The notes beneath the pieces were generated by a model. It saw only the letters and a list, made by a program, of their open reading frames with translations, had not been told where the DNA came from and made no database searches. DNA of 64,000 nucleotides from CAMDPA01 sp965223035 (GTDB taxonomy: Bacteria; Pseudomonadota; Alphaproteobacteria; Rhizobiales; Hyphomicrobiaceae). The stretch covers positions 5,766,001 through 5,830,000 of the forward strand of contig OZ244980.1 of NCBI GenBank assembly GCA_965223035.1, read 5' to 3'. The position numbers were made by a program, and so were the translations under genes. The stretch's first letter is position 1, and every line of letters starts with the position of its first letter. Positions 1 to 9,564 of the stretch are shown in pieces.

Positions 1-408
1 CACGCCGGCCGGCATGTTGGCCTTGGGCAGCAAGCCGGTTCGGTATAGGACACCGATAACGTGCTCGCGGGCAGCATCCTCCTTCTCGTCGGCGCCGAAG
101 CAGGCCGCCACGGTGGTGTTCTCAAACACCGTCATGTGCTCGAATGGCTGCGGGATTTGATAGCTGCGGCCGATCCCCTGGTGGACCCGCTTTCTCACCG
201 GCAGCGCCGTGATGTCGACCCCATCTAAATGGATCGTGCCGCGATCGACCTTGAGATTGCCGGCGATCAGGTTGAATAGCGAGGACTTGCCCGCCCCATT
301 GGGACCGATGATGCCCACCGCATCGCCGGTGTCGACATCGAGGTGCACGTTGTCGGCCACCACCACGGCGCCAAAACTCTTACTCAAGTTCCGAACCTCG
401 AGCAGCAT
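1..408 (-). CDS. LivG-type ABC transporter ATP-binding protein (partial)
   Basis: N-terminal 136 residues of a cytoplasmic ATPase that would drive import of branched-chain amino acids or related organic acids; the gene runs off the left edge. Walker A GPNGAGKS is at residues 35-42 and a Q-loop (YQIPQPFEHMTV) at about residue 86. The IGRSYQIPQPF...MTVFEN pattern is typical of the LivG subfamily. The ATG at 408 begins MLLEVRNLSKSFG, the usual ABC start; in-frame codons continue upstream (TTG/GTG starts possible), so the true start may be slightly earlier. It lies downstream on the same strand as the binding protein ending at 746, so the two probably serve one HAAT-type importer whose permeases are outside the window. 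The ligand is unknown. Confidence 0.9.
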   Translation of the reverse strand, partial: MLLEVRNLSKSFGAVVVADNVHLDVDTGDAVGIIGPNGAGKSSLFNLIAGNLKVDRGTIHLDGVDITALPVRKRVHQGIGRSYQIPQPFEHMTVFENTTVAACFGADEKEDAAREHVIGVLYRTGLLPKANMPAGV

Positions 409-503
409 CGAACGCGCCTCAGTCGCCGTAAGCTCAATTAGCAATCGTTGTGCGCCGTCGTCCGGCAAACACGCTGGTACCTTCTAAAAACCGATCACAC
501 TCG

Positions 504-578
504 AACACCACGGGCCTCAACACCACGGGCCTCAACACCACGGGCCTCAACACCACGGGCCTCAACACCACGGGCCGC
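504..578. repeat. 15-bp tandem repeat, five copies
   Basis: Unit AACACCACGGGCCTC repeated head to tail five times; the last copy ends CCGC. It sits in the 337-bp gap between the binding-protein gene and the ATPase gene, where an mRNA leader or intercistronic region would be. No gene is supported in 409-745. Reading frames through the array give only low-complexity TTGLN-like peptides. Confidence 0.95.
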
Positions 579-745
579 GACCGTGACAATCGTCGAGGAT
601 CGGCGCGCTGGCGAGCTTCGGATCGACTTAAGCTAAACGACCGACCCGGTGGGGCGGCACCGGCCGCGAACGCCGGCGACCGAGACCGACGAAGGGGCCG
701 TCTGCCCGGGGCAGGCGACGACCCGATCAGTGGTCGGGTGAACGG

Positions 746-2065
746 TCAGGTGATGGGCTCCATCTTGCCACCAACGGGAATCTCCGGATACGTCTGATTA
801 TCGACGATGGTGAGCCGGAATTTACCGTCCTTCGACTTACGCCATTGCCCGCCGACAAGCGGCGTTCGGGTCACGTTCTTCTTGGCAAATGGCGGCAACC
901 CGGCGCCATCCCATTTGATCGGCCCAACGATGGTTTGCAGATCGGTTGCCGCGATCGCGGCCGTCACCTCATCGGCCTTCCTGACGCTGTCGACCCGCTT
1001 GATGACGTCGACGACGACCTCAAACAGCGCATGGACGAAACCCAGCGGCTGGGTCCATTGCCGGCCGGCATCGCTCTCGTAAGCTTCACATAGCTTGGCG
1101 GCCGAGACGCCGTTAAGCGACGATTTGAACGGGTGAACGTTCGACCACCACACCTCCGACGATAGGTTCTGGGCGCTGTCGCCGATGGCGTTGACCGCGG
1201 ACGGGAACAGGATGGCCTTGCCGATCGACGCGGCCTTCGGCTTGAACCCTTGCTGGCGGGCCTGATTCCAAAACGTCGCAAAGTCAGGTGGCAGAACCAC
1301 GCCGGTGATGATTTCGCATTCGGCCTTCTTGAAGGCATTGATTTGTGCCGAAAAGTCGTCGGTCAGATTCTGATAGCGTCCTGGATCGGTGAGCTTGAAA
1401 CCCATTTTTGCCAGAGCCGGCGGCATGCCGAGCTTGGGATCGCCCCAAGCATTGCCATCCGCGTCGTTGGGGAAGAGGCCGCCGATGGATTTATTGGTAT
1501 CGAGCTGCCTCCACATATTGGTAAACACAGCAATCAGGTCTTCAAGACCCCACAGAAAATGGAATGTATAGTCAAAGGGTTTCCACGACTTTGGATCGGC
1601 CGGGTTGCCTTGTCGGCCGATAAACCAAGGCTGCCAGGGCGCCAGCGTCGAAATGCACGGAATTTCCTCAATCTCGCAAATAGTGCCGACGGGATTGGTG
1701 GTCTCCGGCGTGTGGGCCACGACCATAAGATCGATCTCGTCGTCGACGATCAACTCCTTGGCGACCTCGGCTGCGCGTTTCGGATTGGACTGGCTATCTT
1801 TGACGGCAATTTCAATGTTGTAAGTCTTGGATCCGACCTTCACGCCACCCGCGACGGTTTTTAAAAAACCGCCGATAATAAAATCATCGACCTCTGCAAA
1901 CGCCGCCAGCGGGCCGGTACTTGGGCTCACATAGCCAATTTTGATGGTCCGCGCGGCGGCCTGGACTGCCGGCGCGCCGATCCCTGTTGCGGCGACGACC
2001 CCTGCTGCCGTCGTGGCCGTCATGAAATGGCGACGATTGACACCAAGGCGTTTTTGTTTGCTCAT
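746..2065 (-). CDS. Tat-exported ABC transporter substrate-binding protein (branched-chain amino-acid type)
   Basis: 439-residue periplasmic binding protein of the Leu/Ile/Val-binding (Peripla_BP_6) family. The start at 2065 has a strong ribosome site (GGAGGAG) and gives MSKQKRLGVNRRHFM, with a twin-arginine motif at residues 11-12 followed by an alanine-rich hydrophobic stretch ending AVQAA. A longer frame upstream to 2164 lacks such a site. The mature protein opens with IKIGYVSPSTGPLAAFAEVDDF, the usual ligand-binding start. It is upstream of the LivG-type ATPase on the same strand, so uptake of an amino acid or aromatic/organic acid is likely. Such Tat-dependent binding proteins are common in alphaproteobacterial catabolic gene clusters; the actual substrate cannot be read. 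Confidence 0.92.
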   Translation of the reverse strand: MSKQKRLGVNRRHFMTATTAAGVVAATGIGAPAVQAAARTIKIGYVSPSTGPLAAFAEVDDFIIGGFLKTVAGGVKVGSKTYNIEIAVKDSQSNPKRAAEVAKELIVDDEIDLMVVAHTPETTNPVGTICEIEEIPCISTLAPWQPWFIGRQGNPADPKSWKPFDYTFHFLWGLEDLIAVFTNMWRQLDTNKSIGGLFPNDADGNAWGDPKLGMPPALAKMGFKLTDPGRYQNLTDDFSAQINAFKKAECEIITGVVLPPDFATFWNQARQQGFKPKAASIGKAILFPSAVNAIGDSAQNLSSEVWWSNVHPFKSSLNGVSAAKLCEAYESDAGRQWTQPLGFVHALFEVVVDVIKRVDSVRKADEVTAAIAATDLQTIVGPIKWDGAGLPPFAKKNVTRTPLVGGQWRKSKDGKFRLTIVDNQTYPEIPVGGKMEPIT

Positions 2066-2431
2066 CTTCTCCTCCCGATAGTTGTTGGCCTTCGCTGACG
2101 TCGGCGAGCTTGGGCGCCCTCGCAAATGATAGATGATCGTCACGCACACGGACAATCCCGTCACCAGGTCGCGCCCAATTGGTGCCGATGAATTGTTACG
2201 CGGTCAAGAAACTTTACCCGCGCCGGACGGGCCGTTCCAATTTTTGGCAGGTCTCATTTGTCCCGGTGGCGATCGGAATGGATGGCCGCTTTTGCCCACG
2301 GTTCACCAACGATCCTTTGTGAACGTCATGTCGCTTGACAGCTTACCGGCGCCACCTATCCTCGGCGTCGATCCATTGATACTCGGTCGCGCAATCGGTG
2401 CGCGACAAGAGACGCGTGGCGGAACGGGTTC
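2066..2431. other. Divergent intergenic region
   Basis: 366 bp between the minus-strand binding-protein gene and the plus-strand fused GST/dioxygenase gene. It should hold both promoters. I see no convincing operator palindrome, tandem repeat or small gene in it; overlapping short frames are unsupported. Confidence 0.5.
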
Positions 2432-4354
2432 ATGGCAGAACGAAGTCTCACGGAAGCGGTTGCCGCGGCGAATGCCAGCCTTACCGACCCGGAGCGCAAC
2501 ACGACCATCGGTACCGGTAGCCGCCGCTTCGAGCTTTATCATTTTGCATTGTCGGTCTGCTCGCATAAGGTCCGCACGGTGCTGGCGGAAAAAACTGCAC
2601 CCTATATCAGCCATGACATCGGTATCTTGCCCCCCCGGATGGAAAACTATCATCCCGACTATGTGCGCCTGCGCCTGCGGGGGGCTAGCGGCCGCGACTA
2701 TGTGGATGGATATACCGGTCGGTCATCGACGAGCACGGAGGGGTTCGACCCGTGTGTCGTGCCCACCTTGGTGGATCACGAAACCGGACAGGTGATCGCC
2801 GATAGCCGGCTGATTTGCGAGCACATCGATCGGCACTGGACGGGCGGTGTCGAGCTGCTGCCGGGCTCGCTGCGCCGCACAATCGATGCGGAAATCGCCA
2901 TCGTTGATGGCACACCGCACGTGGCTGTCCTTTATGGCGCGCACCCCGACGGTGACTTCCGCCCGGGCTTTTTGCAAAAGGAGATGCCGCATGTCCACGA
3001 CTTCAAGATCATGAAGTTGATGGAGGGTCGCGCACTTGCGGTCGGTCATCCTCGCTTGATCGCCGCCTATGACGCCAAGATCAGGAAGGAGGCCGCGGCG
3101 CGACGCTTCGTGCGCACGCCCGCGCTCATGCGCGAGGCCACATCAGAGATTATTGCCATCATCGCGGACCTTGAAACGCGCCTACAGGACGGGCGGACAT
3201 GGATTTGCGGTGAGTCATTCACGATGGCCGACATCCAGTGGGCGGTCAGCCTGTTTCGGCTCAAATGGCTGGGCCTGGGCTTCGCCTGGGCGGGCGGTCA
3301 CGCGCTCAATCGAACCGAACTCCCTCATGTTGGGAGGTATGCCAAGCGGCTGTTTGAACGCCCCTCGTTCCAGCGTGCCGTCATTCATTGGCCCGGCAAT
3401 CCGCCCTCGGAGTTTGTGGCGGAATACTATCAGCCCGAGACGAAACAGGAAGCTTCCGGCACGCCAGCTCAACGCCGGCCTGGCGGTCACGGCCGCGATA
3501 TCAAGGAGCAAAGCTTGACTGGCGCCGTGCTGGAGACCCTCAACAATGCACGATCGGCGCGCGCGAAGCGGGTGCTCGAGGCGTTTGCTCGCCATCTCCA
3601 CGCCTTCCTTGAGGAGGTAGAGCCGACCGAGGCGGAGTGGGAGTATGGGATCGAGTTCCTGACCCGAACGGGGCACCTGTCAAAAGGTGGTCGGCAAGAA
3701 TTCGTATTGTTGTCTGATGTGATGGGCGCCACCGCGCGGGTCGATCTGATCAATCACCGTTATCCTGACGGCGCGACCGAAAATTCCGTGCTTGGTCCGT
3801 TTTATGTCGAAGACAGGCCGAGCTTCCCGAACGGCGCCGATATTTCAGCCGGCATCGCAGGCGTACCGCTGGCGTTCGTCGGACGGGTCAAGGACACGAC
3901 AGGCGCCGCCGTCGCCGGCGCACGCGTCGACGTTTGGCATTCCGACGACGACGGCGCCTATGACATCATGATGGCGAAGCTCGACGGTCTGGCGATGCGC
4001 GGCTTGTTTCGCACCGACCACGACGGGCAGTTCTGGTTCACCTCGATCATGCCGACATCATACCCGATCCCCGACGACGGCACCGTCGGCGAGCTGATGC
4101 ATGCGGCCAATCGGTCCAACATGCGGCCGGGGCACGTCCACGTGCGCATCGAGGCGCCGGGATTTGAGCGGCTGACCACCTCGCTGTTCATCGCCGGCGA
4201 CGCGTATCTCGACAGCGACCCGGTATTCGGCGTCAAGAGCAGCCTGATCGTTGATTTCGTTAACACGACCGATCTGCGCTTGCCCGACGGAAGCCGAGCA
4301 CCGAGCCCGTGCAACAGCGTTGACCACGACTTTATCCTGGCCAAGAAACGGTGA
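2432..4354 (+). CDS. Fusion protein: glutathione S-transferase domain + intradiol ring-cleavage dioxygenase (hydroxyquinol/catechol 1,2-dioxygenase type)
   Basis: 640 residues. Residues about 30-335 form a GST: thioredoxin-fold start with SVCSHKVR, cis-proline VPTLVDHE, substrate-side ADSRLICEHID, and a helical C-domain with FTMADIQWAVSLFRLKW. After a polar linker (about 336-354), residues 355-640 form an intradiol dioxygenase with the helical N-terminal domain and SVLGPFYVED. All four Fe(III) ligands are present: Tyr510 (DGAYD), Tyr544 (SYPIPDDG), His568 and His570 (RPGHVHVRI). The family opens catechol or hydroxyquinol between the two hydroxyls to give cis,cis-muconate or maleylacetate. There is no stop or internal ribosome site at the junction. 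A maleylacetate-like product is a known target of GSH-dependent isomerases, so coupling is conceivable but is inference. Confidence 0.88.
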   Translation: MAERSLTEAVAAANASLTDPERNTTIGTGSRRFELYHFALSVCSHKVRTVLAEKTAPYISHDIGILPPRMENYHPDYVRLRLRGASGRDYVDGYTGRSSTSTEGFDPCVVPTLVDHETGQVIADSRLICEHIDRHWTGGVELLPGSLRRTIDAEIAIVDGTPHVAVLYGAHPDGDFRPGFLQKEMPHVHDFKIMKLMEGRALAVGHPRLIAAYDAKIRKEAAARRFVRTPALMREATSEIIAIIADLETRLQDGRTWICGESFTMADIQWAVSLFRLKWLGLGFAWAGGHALNRTELPHVGRYAKRLFERPSFQRAVIHWPGNPPSEFVAEYYQPETKQEASGTPAQRRPGGHGRDIKEQSLTGAVLETLNNARSARAKRVLEAFARHLHAFLEEVEPTEAEWEYGIEFLTRTGHLSKGGRQEFVLLSDVMGATARVDLINHRYPDGATENSVLGPFYVEDRPSFPNGADISAGIAGVPLAFVGRVKDTTGAAVAGARVDVWHSDDDGAYDIMMAKLDGLAMRGLFRTDHDGQFWFTSIMPTSYPIPDDGTVGELMHAANRSNMRPGHVHVRIEAPGFERLTTSLFIAGDAYLDSDPVFGVKSSLIVDFVNTTDLRLPDGSRAPSPCNSVDHDFILAKKR

Positions 4355-4500
4355 GCCAACTGCATTATGGTACCGCGACCCGTAGCATACCGAACCGAAT
4401 GCCGGGCGACGGAGTGATCCCTGCAGATGTCGGTTAGGCACGCTTCGATTTGGGCTGGTCGCCACACCAACCGACAACGGCGCTGACTGGAGGAACCTGG

Positions 4501-6147
4501 ATGCCGGCGTTTTGGACCACTTTGATCGTCATCGTCATCTGTATCGTCATCCTGATTGTCATTCTGGCACGGTTTTACCGTAAGACCTCGCGGGACGTGA
4601 GCTTGATCCGGACGGGGTTTGGTGGGCAGAAGGTGATGATCGCCGGCGGCCTGTTCGCGCTTCCGTATTTCCACGATGTGTCCGAAGTGAACATGCGTAC
4701 GCTGCGCCTGGAGATCAAACGCTCCGGTGAGGACAGCTTGATCACGCGCGATCGCATGCGGATGGACATCGGGGCAAGTTTTTCCGTGGCCGTCGACGGC
4801 AGCGAGGAAGATGTGGCGCGCGCCGCACAAACACTGGGCGATCGCACGTTCAGTGCCGACAGGCTGCGCGAGATCATCGAAGGCAAGCTGGTCGACGCCT
4901 TGCGCGCCGTCGCGGCGCAGATGACGATGGACGAGGCGCACGAAAACCGGCCGGAGTTCGTCAAGCGCGTCAGAGGTCTGATCACCGAGGACTTGGCCGA
5001 AAACGGGCTGCGGTTGCAGTCGGTCTCGCTCACCTCGCTGGACCAAACGCCCTTCTCCGCGCTGGACGAGAATAACGCGTTCAATGCCGTCGGCATGCGG
5101 GAGCTGGCCCAGGTTATCGCCAAGGCCCGCAAGGAACGGGCGGAAATCGATGCCGAGGCGGATGTCGCGGTACGGCGCGCGTCCATGGATGCGACGCGGC
5201 GCAAGCTGGAGATCGACCAACAAGAGGAGGAGGCGCGCATCAGTCAGCAGCAGGAGATCGAAACGATGCGTGCTTTGCAGGGTGCGGAAATCGCACGTCA
5301 GCGCGCGGCGGCGGAACGCGAAGCCGAGCAGGCAAGGATCGCCCGAGAACGGGCGGTGCGGGAGGCCGAAGTGCAGCGCGAGCGCGCCATCCGCGCAGCC
5401 GAGATCACCCGCGACCTGGAAGTCCAGGCCTCCGAGATCGCCAAGGAACGGGATCTACAGCTGCAGCAACAGGACCGCATGATCGCCATCGCCAATAAGG
5501 CCGAAGCGGAAAGTGCCGCGCAGGCCGCGGCCGACCATGCACGCGCGGAAGCGGTGAAGGCGGCGGAGGCGATCGCGACGGCGAGACGCGTGGCCGAGGC
5601 TGAGCGCGACAAGCTGCTCGCCCTGCTGGCGGCGCAGGAGGCTGCCGAAGCGGACGGCGCACGGCTGCGAACGCTTGCGCTGGCGGAGAAGGACGCCGCT
5701 GAGGAACACACCGCCGTGCTTTTGATGAACGCCAAGGCGGAGGCGGACGCGGAACGGGAAAAGGCCGAAGCCAAGCGCGTCGCGCTGCTGGCGGAGGCAG
5801 AGGGACAAATGGCTCTGCACCAGGCCGAAAATGCGCTCAATGGGCGGCTGATCGAAATGAAAGAGGAGCTGGCGCGGATTGAGGCGCTACCGCGGGCGAT
5901 CGCGGAAATGGTGCGGCCGGCGGAGAGAATTGAATCGATCAAGATCCACAACGTAACCGGGCTCGGCGCCGCCAGCCCGGAATCGGCCGGGGGCGACAAG
6001 ACGCCGGTCAATCAAGCGCTGGATTCCATCCTCGGCATGGCCGTGCAACTGCCCGCGCTGAAAACGCTCGGTGATGAGCTGGGGTTGTCGATCGGCGACG
6101 GCCTGAAGCAAGTCAAGGACAGCGCCAAGCCACAAGACGAAACGTAG
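4501..6147 (+). CDS. Flotillin-like (YqiK/SPFH) membrane scaffold protein
   Basis: 548 residues. The ATG at 4501 follows GGAGG by a good spacing and begins with one membrane helix (about residues 5-25, IVIVICIVILIVILA). It is followed by an SPFH/band-7 domain (about 30-190) and a very long Ala/Glu/Arg-rich coiled coil (about 200-490) typical of flotillins. Flotillins oligomerise at the inner membrane and organise microdomains. A frame open back to 4450 adds 17 residues without a ribosome site. No NfeD-type partner is visible next to it; the neighbours are a catabolic dioxygenase and small membrane proteins. Confidence 0.88.
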   Translation: MPAFWTTLIVIVICIVILIVILARFYRKTSRDVSLIRTGFGGQKVMIAGGLFALPYFHDVSEVNMRTLRLEIKRSGEDSLITRDRMRMDIGASFSVAVDGSEEDVARAAQTLGDRTFSADRLREIIEGKLVDALRAVAAQMTMDEAHENRPEFVKRVRGLITEDLAENGLRLQSVSLTSLDQTPFSALDENNAFNAVGMRELAQVIAKARKERAEIDAEADVAVRRASMDATRRKLEIDQQEEEARISQQQEIETMRALQGAEIARQRAAAEREAEQARIARERAVREAEVQRERAIRAAEITRDLEVQASEIAKERDLQLQQQDRMIAIANKAEAESAAQAAADHARAEAVKAAEAIATARRVAEAERDKLLALLAAQEAAEADGARLRTLALAEKDAAEEHTAVLLMNAKAEADAEREKAEAKRVALLAEAEGQMALHQAENALNGRLIEMKEELARIEALPRAIAEMVRPAERIESIKIHNVTGLGAASPESAGGDKTPVNQALDSILGMAVQLPALKTLGDELGLSIGDGLKQVKDSAKPQDET

Positions 6148-6605
6148 CCCTGTTGCATCAGCGGCGTTCTGGGATGGGGCGGCGGTGGCAAAGCACGCTG
6201 TTTGACCCATCGCGATCAACCATCGACGATGGCGCCTTGGCTTCGAACCGCTATCGCGGCGCACCTTGTTGCCCGCTTAGGGTCGGCCCTCTTAGCCACC
6301 CACTCAAGCCCGCCATGGGGTGGCCGGGCAGCCGGCAGAATCGGTCCAGCACACCCTGCAACGCAAAGGAGCAGCACCGCGTTGACTTCGATCGCGTTCC
6401 GTGATCGATCGATGGCGCGGAGCGGCACTGACGGTTCGCTTCGCGGACATGTTGGTTGTGGATGAATCCGATCGGCGATTCATCGCGAAAGTGAATCATG
6501 CTCTCGATCAATGACGGGGTGCGCGAGCGCTGTTGATGGTGGCCATCGAGGCCGGTTGCGCTCCGTGCCGTGGTGAAAGCAACATCGATTGGCGGCGCGA
6601 ACCAC
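6148..6605. other. Intergenic region with a family-B palindrome remnant
   Basis: 458 bp without a credible gene. Around 6293-6345 there is a remnant of the palindromic family B (GCCACCCACTC...GGGGTGGCCGGGC). The overlapping frames on both strands have no family features or ribosome sites. Confidence 0.5.
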
Positions 6606-6917
6606 ATGATCGTCTTGCGGTTCATCGGCAGTTTGTTCCTGCTTGCCGCGGTCATCGCTTTGACCGCCGATCTGTCGCGGGCCCGGCAACCGCAGACCCC
6701 GGCTTTCCTGTCTTTGTACCAGCACTGGTCGGATTACGCCCCGCAGACTCTGAAAACCGTTCAACAAGCCGTGGAAACCAGCGTGCATCCGTTGCTATGG
6801 GACCCGATCCTCAGCGGGATCTTGGCGGTACCGGCATGGATGACCTTCGGCGCACTGGCCCTGCTTTGCCTTTATTTGGGACGCCCGCGGCGCCGGGTCG
6901 ACATCTTCATCAATTGA
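6606..6917 (+). CDS. Small conserved alphaproteobacterial membrane protein
   Basis: 103 residues with two predicted membrane helices (about 2-22, MIVLRFIGSLFLLAAVIAL, and about 72-93). Between them is a pattern (YQHWSDYAPQTLKTVQQAVE...LLWDPILSGILAVPAW) and a C-terminal GRPRRR. Short two-helix proteins with an LWDP-ILxxP-W pattern ending in a basic tail are frequent in Alphaproteobacteria; none has a function I can state. The ATG at 6606 begins directly with the first helix; a GTG start at 6570 is possible. Confidence 0.65.
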   Translation: MIVLRFIGSLFLLAAVIALTADLSRARQPQTPAFLSLYQHWSDYAPQTLKTVQQAVETSVHPLLWDPILSGILAVPAWMTFGALALLCLYLGRPRRRVDIFIN

Positions 6918-6929
6918 TGAACTGCGCCG

Positions 6930-7769
6930 TCAACGCGTCGTCGAGCGTTGCACCGCATCGCGGGCCCGTTCGCCGCGATCCACGCTGCTGCCTAGAAAGT
7001 CAATGGAGATGCCCGCGGCGAGCAGCACGACCATCGCTCCCACCAAAATCATCATAAAGCGCGCATGTTGACGATTGAGGGTCGCAATCTGCTCGTCAGG
7101 GACCTCAACCACGTCGCCGCCGGAGGCCGGCAACAGACCCAACATCTTCTTGGTTTGCAGACGCCACACGTTACCACGGTGAACCAGTTGGGCGCCGGAC
7201 CGGCGGGCGAGCTCTTCGGCGATCTCCTGGACCGGAAAAATCGGATCCATATCGGCTTCGCTGACATAGCCGAGCCGGTGGGTTTGCCCTTCCTTTGTGC
7301 GCACCGACGCCGTGCGCATCATAATCGGCGTTAACAGCCCGCCATAGATCTCGCGGTGCGTCTCGATGGCATCGATTTCCGCATAGGGCACGGTGGCGGT
7401 CCGATAGGCGAAACGCGGGATGAATATGTTGCGTGAAGCGGGTAGGGTATAGCGAAAGGCGGCCGCGCCGAGGTCAAAGCGGGATCGCAGGGAGTGCACC
7501 AACTCGAACAACAAGAGCAGCATGATCGCGGTAAACGCGACGGCAACCACGATCAGGCCCCACGTATCAAACAACACACCCTTGGCGATGCGCTGATAGA
7601 GCATCACCGGCAGGCTCAGAAAAAAAGGCAGAAGCAGCAGGAAGATGAACGTGAAGAACATTTTCCGGAAGCCGCTGGCGCCATATTGCCGACGCGGCAG
7701 GCGGGGCGGCCGAGGCTCAATCGCTCGACGGGCATCGCGCCCGTTGTCATCGATAGCAGCGCTTGACAT
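6930..7769 (-). CDS. Integral membrane protein of unknown function
   Basis: 279 residues. The ATG at 7769 is preceded by GGGGGG and gives MSSAAIDDNGRD. Helices lie at about 40-62 (FFTFIFLLLLPFFLSLP), 72-92 (LIVVAVAFTAIMLLLLF) and near the C-terminus (MMILVGAMVVLLAAGI). Between helices 2 and 3 is a soluble PH-like segment (RYTLPASRNIFIPRFAYRTATVPYAEIDAIETHREIYGG, read as several pieces). The gene ends 12 bp from the convergent small membrane-protein gene. A frame open to 7985 has no start support. No enzyme motif is visible. Confidence 0.7.
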   Translation of the reverse strand: MSSAAIDDNGRDARRAIEPRPPRLPRRQYGASGFRKMFFTFIFLLLLPFFLSLPVMLYQRIAKGVLFDTWGLIVVAVAFTAIMLLLLFELVHSLRSRFDLGAAAFRYTLPASRNIFIPRFAYRTATVPYAEIDAIETHREIYGGLLTPIMMRTASVRTKEGQTHRLGYVSEADMDPIFPVQEIAEELARRSGAQLVHRGNVWRLQTKKMLGLLPASGGDVVEVPDEQIATLNRQHARFMMILVGAMVVLLAAGISIDFLGSSVDRGERARDAVQRSTTR

Positions 7770-7887
7770 GCAAACCCCCCTTGCCGAACTCCATATGCAC
7801 GACGCCGTCCGATGGCGTGGCGTCGCTATGCCCTGAGGCCAGTATATCGGATCGGTCGCTGCGTGAAACGTTGAATGGGAGCCCGCG

Positions 7888-8547
7888 ATGTTATTGTTCA
7901 AATCCAAGCTGGCGATGCCGACGCCGGAGACCGCGCTGAAGGGCCGGTCGACGCCGATCCCCACCGCCGAGGTGCATTTCGTCAACGGCCGGGCACTGAA
8001 GGGCCCCTACCCCGACGGCTACGAGATGGCGCTGTTCGGCCTGGGATGTTTTTGGGGCGCGGAGCGCAAATTCTGGGAGCTGGGCGCGGGCATATGGGTC
8101 ACCTCGGTCGGATACGCTGGCGGCTTTACGCCCAATCCGACCTATCAAGAGGTCTGCAGCGGGCGCACCGGGCACAATGAAGTGGTGCTGGTGGTCTTCG
8201 ACCCCAAGCTTATCGGCTATCGGCGCTTGCTCAAGACATTCTGGGAAAGTCATGATCCCACGCAAGGCATGCGGCAGGGCAACGATGTGGGCACCCAGTA
8301 TCGTTCCGGTATCTACACCTTCTCGCCGGCTCAGCTCGAAGCGGCGCGCTCGTCAAAGGCCGCTTACGAGCGCGTGCTCGGCACCAACGGCTACGCCCCG
8401 ATTACCACCGAAATCGTCGACGCACCTACCTACTACTTTGCCGAGGACTATCACCAGCAATACCTTGCCAAGGTCCCCCACGGCTATTGTGGTCTGGGGG
8501 GCACTGGCATCGCCTGTCCGATCGGAACCGGTGTCGCGGCGCGATAA
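7888..8547 (+). CDS. msrA: Peptide-methionine (S)-S-oxide reductase MsrA
   Basis: 219-residue cytoplasmic repair enzyme that reduces the S-epimer of methionine sulfoxide in proteins and free methionine. The catalytic Cys54 is in GLGCFWGAE, followed by [23 protein letters not shown] and [18 protein letters not shown], all family signatures. C-terminal cysteines ([11 protein letters not shown]) are suitable for resolving the disulfide. GGGAG lies 6 bp before the ATG. It is a single gene, divergent from the membrane-protein gene ending upstream. Confidence 0.97.
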   Translation: MLLFKSKLAMPTPETALKGRSTPIPTAEVHFVNGRALKGPYPDGYEMALFGLGCFWGAERKFWELGAGIWVTSVGYAGGFTPNPTYQEVCSGRTGHNEVVLVVFDPKLIGYRRLLKTFWESHDPTQGMRQGNDVGTQYRSGIYTFSPAQLEAARSSKAAYERVLGTNGYAPITTEIVDAPTYYFAEDYHQQYLAKVPHGYCGLGGTGIACPIGTGVAAR

Positions 8548-9564
8548 GCCGGTCGTCCAAACCCGGTCGTTGGTTCCTTGTCATACGAGGTCCCTTGTCA
8601 TGGCGGCGACGTTGCGCGTGGCTGTGTCATCGACGCGGGCAACGCTGGCCAGCCGGGTTAGAACCGACACCTTCGCCGTGGGTTCGGCGCAGAGCGAGGC
8701 CATACGATGTGCCACGATATAATTGATTCATGTCCAGTTTCCTGCCGCCTCGCGCGCGCTGGCCGGGCGGTTGCACCATGTGCCGCTGAAGCCCAATAGC
8801 GAAGGTTATCGATTGCAGCTGCAGCCGAGCACCAGCCCGATTTTGCCGGCTTCGTCCAGCAACGCGGCGGCACCAACCTGGAGCCGTCTGGCGCCAATGC
8901 TGGGCTGAACGATGCCGAGCCCAACATCTTGCGCAATCGCAATCATCTGCGTGCGCTGATCAAACCGCTGGTTGCCGATGAACAGCCGTGCAGGAAGCGG
9001 GCGCTGTTCCTGCTCGACCAGGATCGGCGCACCTTTGATGTGTTGGCAGAAATCGACAGCAAGCTGGCCGTTGCGCAGCTAAAGCGGCAGGCCGGGGAGC
9101 CCCGGTCGCAGTCCGCTCGATCGGCTAGAGCAACCTGCCTTTGATCGGAATCGGAACGATCCCGATCAAAGGCAGAAGGTTGCTCTACACTTTAAGAGCG
9201 ATCATCTTTGCGCCTTGAATCGGAACCGGCGCAATTGGAACCGGCGTTGCGGTTCCGGTTTAAGGCGCGATGATCCAGCTTGCGCAGCCGAACCTTCTTT
9301 AACCACCGGTTCCATGCGACGGTGCTGCGCTGATCAGCTGAAATATGGATCCAGCCAGGGACCCGGGCCCTGTCGATGGGTATCGCGTGACCGTCGAGCA
9401 TGTGCTGCTGCGCAATCCATCGCCGGGCTGCGCCTGGTGCAAGATTTCCCCTCCGGCGCGGCGGCGCCGAGCTGAGCGGCACCCGAGCGGCTGCTGCCCT
9501 CCCGGTTGGGTGCAAGGCCCCGACCGCGTGCCGGACGTCGGCGCCCGTGCATTGCCTCGGCAGA
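8548..9564. other. 1-kb gene-poor region with a possible coding remnant
   Basis: No intact gene. A plus-strand frame from about 8805 to 9142 reads protein-like (LRNRNHLRALIKPLV, DQDRRTFDVLAEIDSKLA) but begins just after an in-frame stop with no start until 8929, so it may be a decayed gene I cannot name. A family-A double hairpin follows at 9125-9277. The remaining GC-rich sequence to 9564 shows nothing supportable. Confidence 0.4.
9125..9277 (+). repeat. Family-A double-hairpin repeat, full-length copy
   Basis: Begins CTAGAGCAACCTGCC and ends GGCGCGATGATC. Hairpin 1 pairs GAGCAAC/CTGCCTTTGATC with GATCAAAGGCAG/GTTGCTC. Hairpin 2 pairs GCGCCTTGAATCGGAACCG with CGGTTCCGGTTTAAGGCGC. The link contains CTTTAAGAGCGATCATCTTTG. 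It lies in non-coding sequence. Confidence 0.92.

Noticed and set aside
3958..5223. 421-residue minus-strand frame
   Set aside because: Spans the end of the dioxygenase fusion and the flotillin gene antisense; no domain or start signal.
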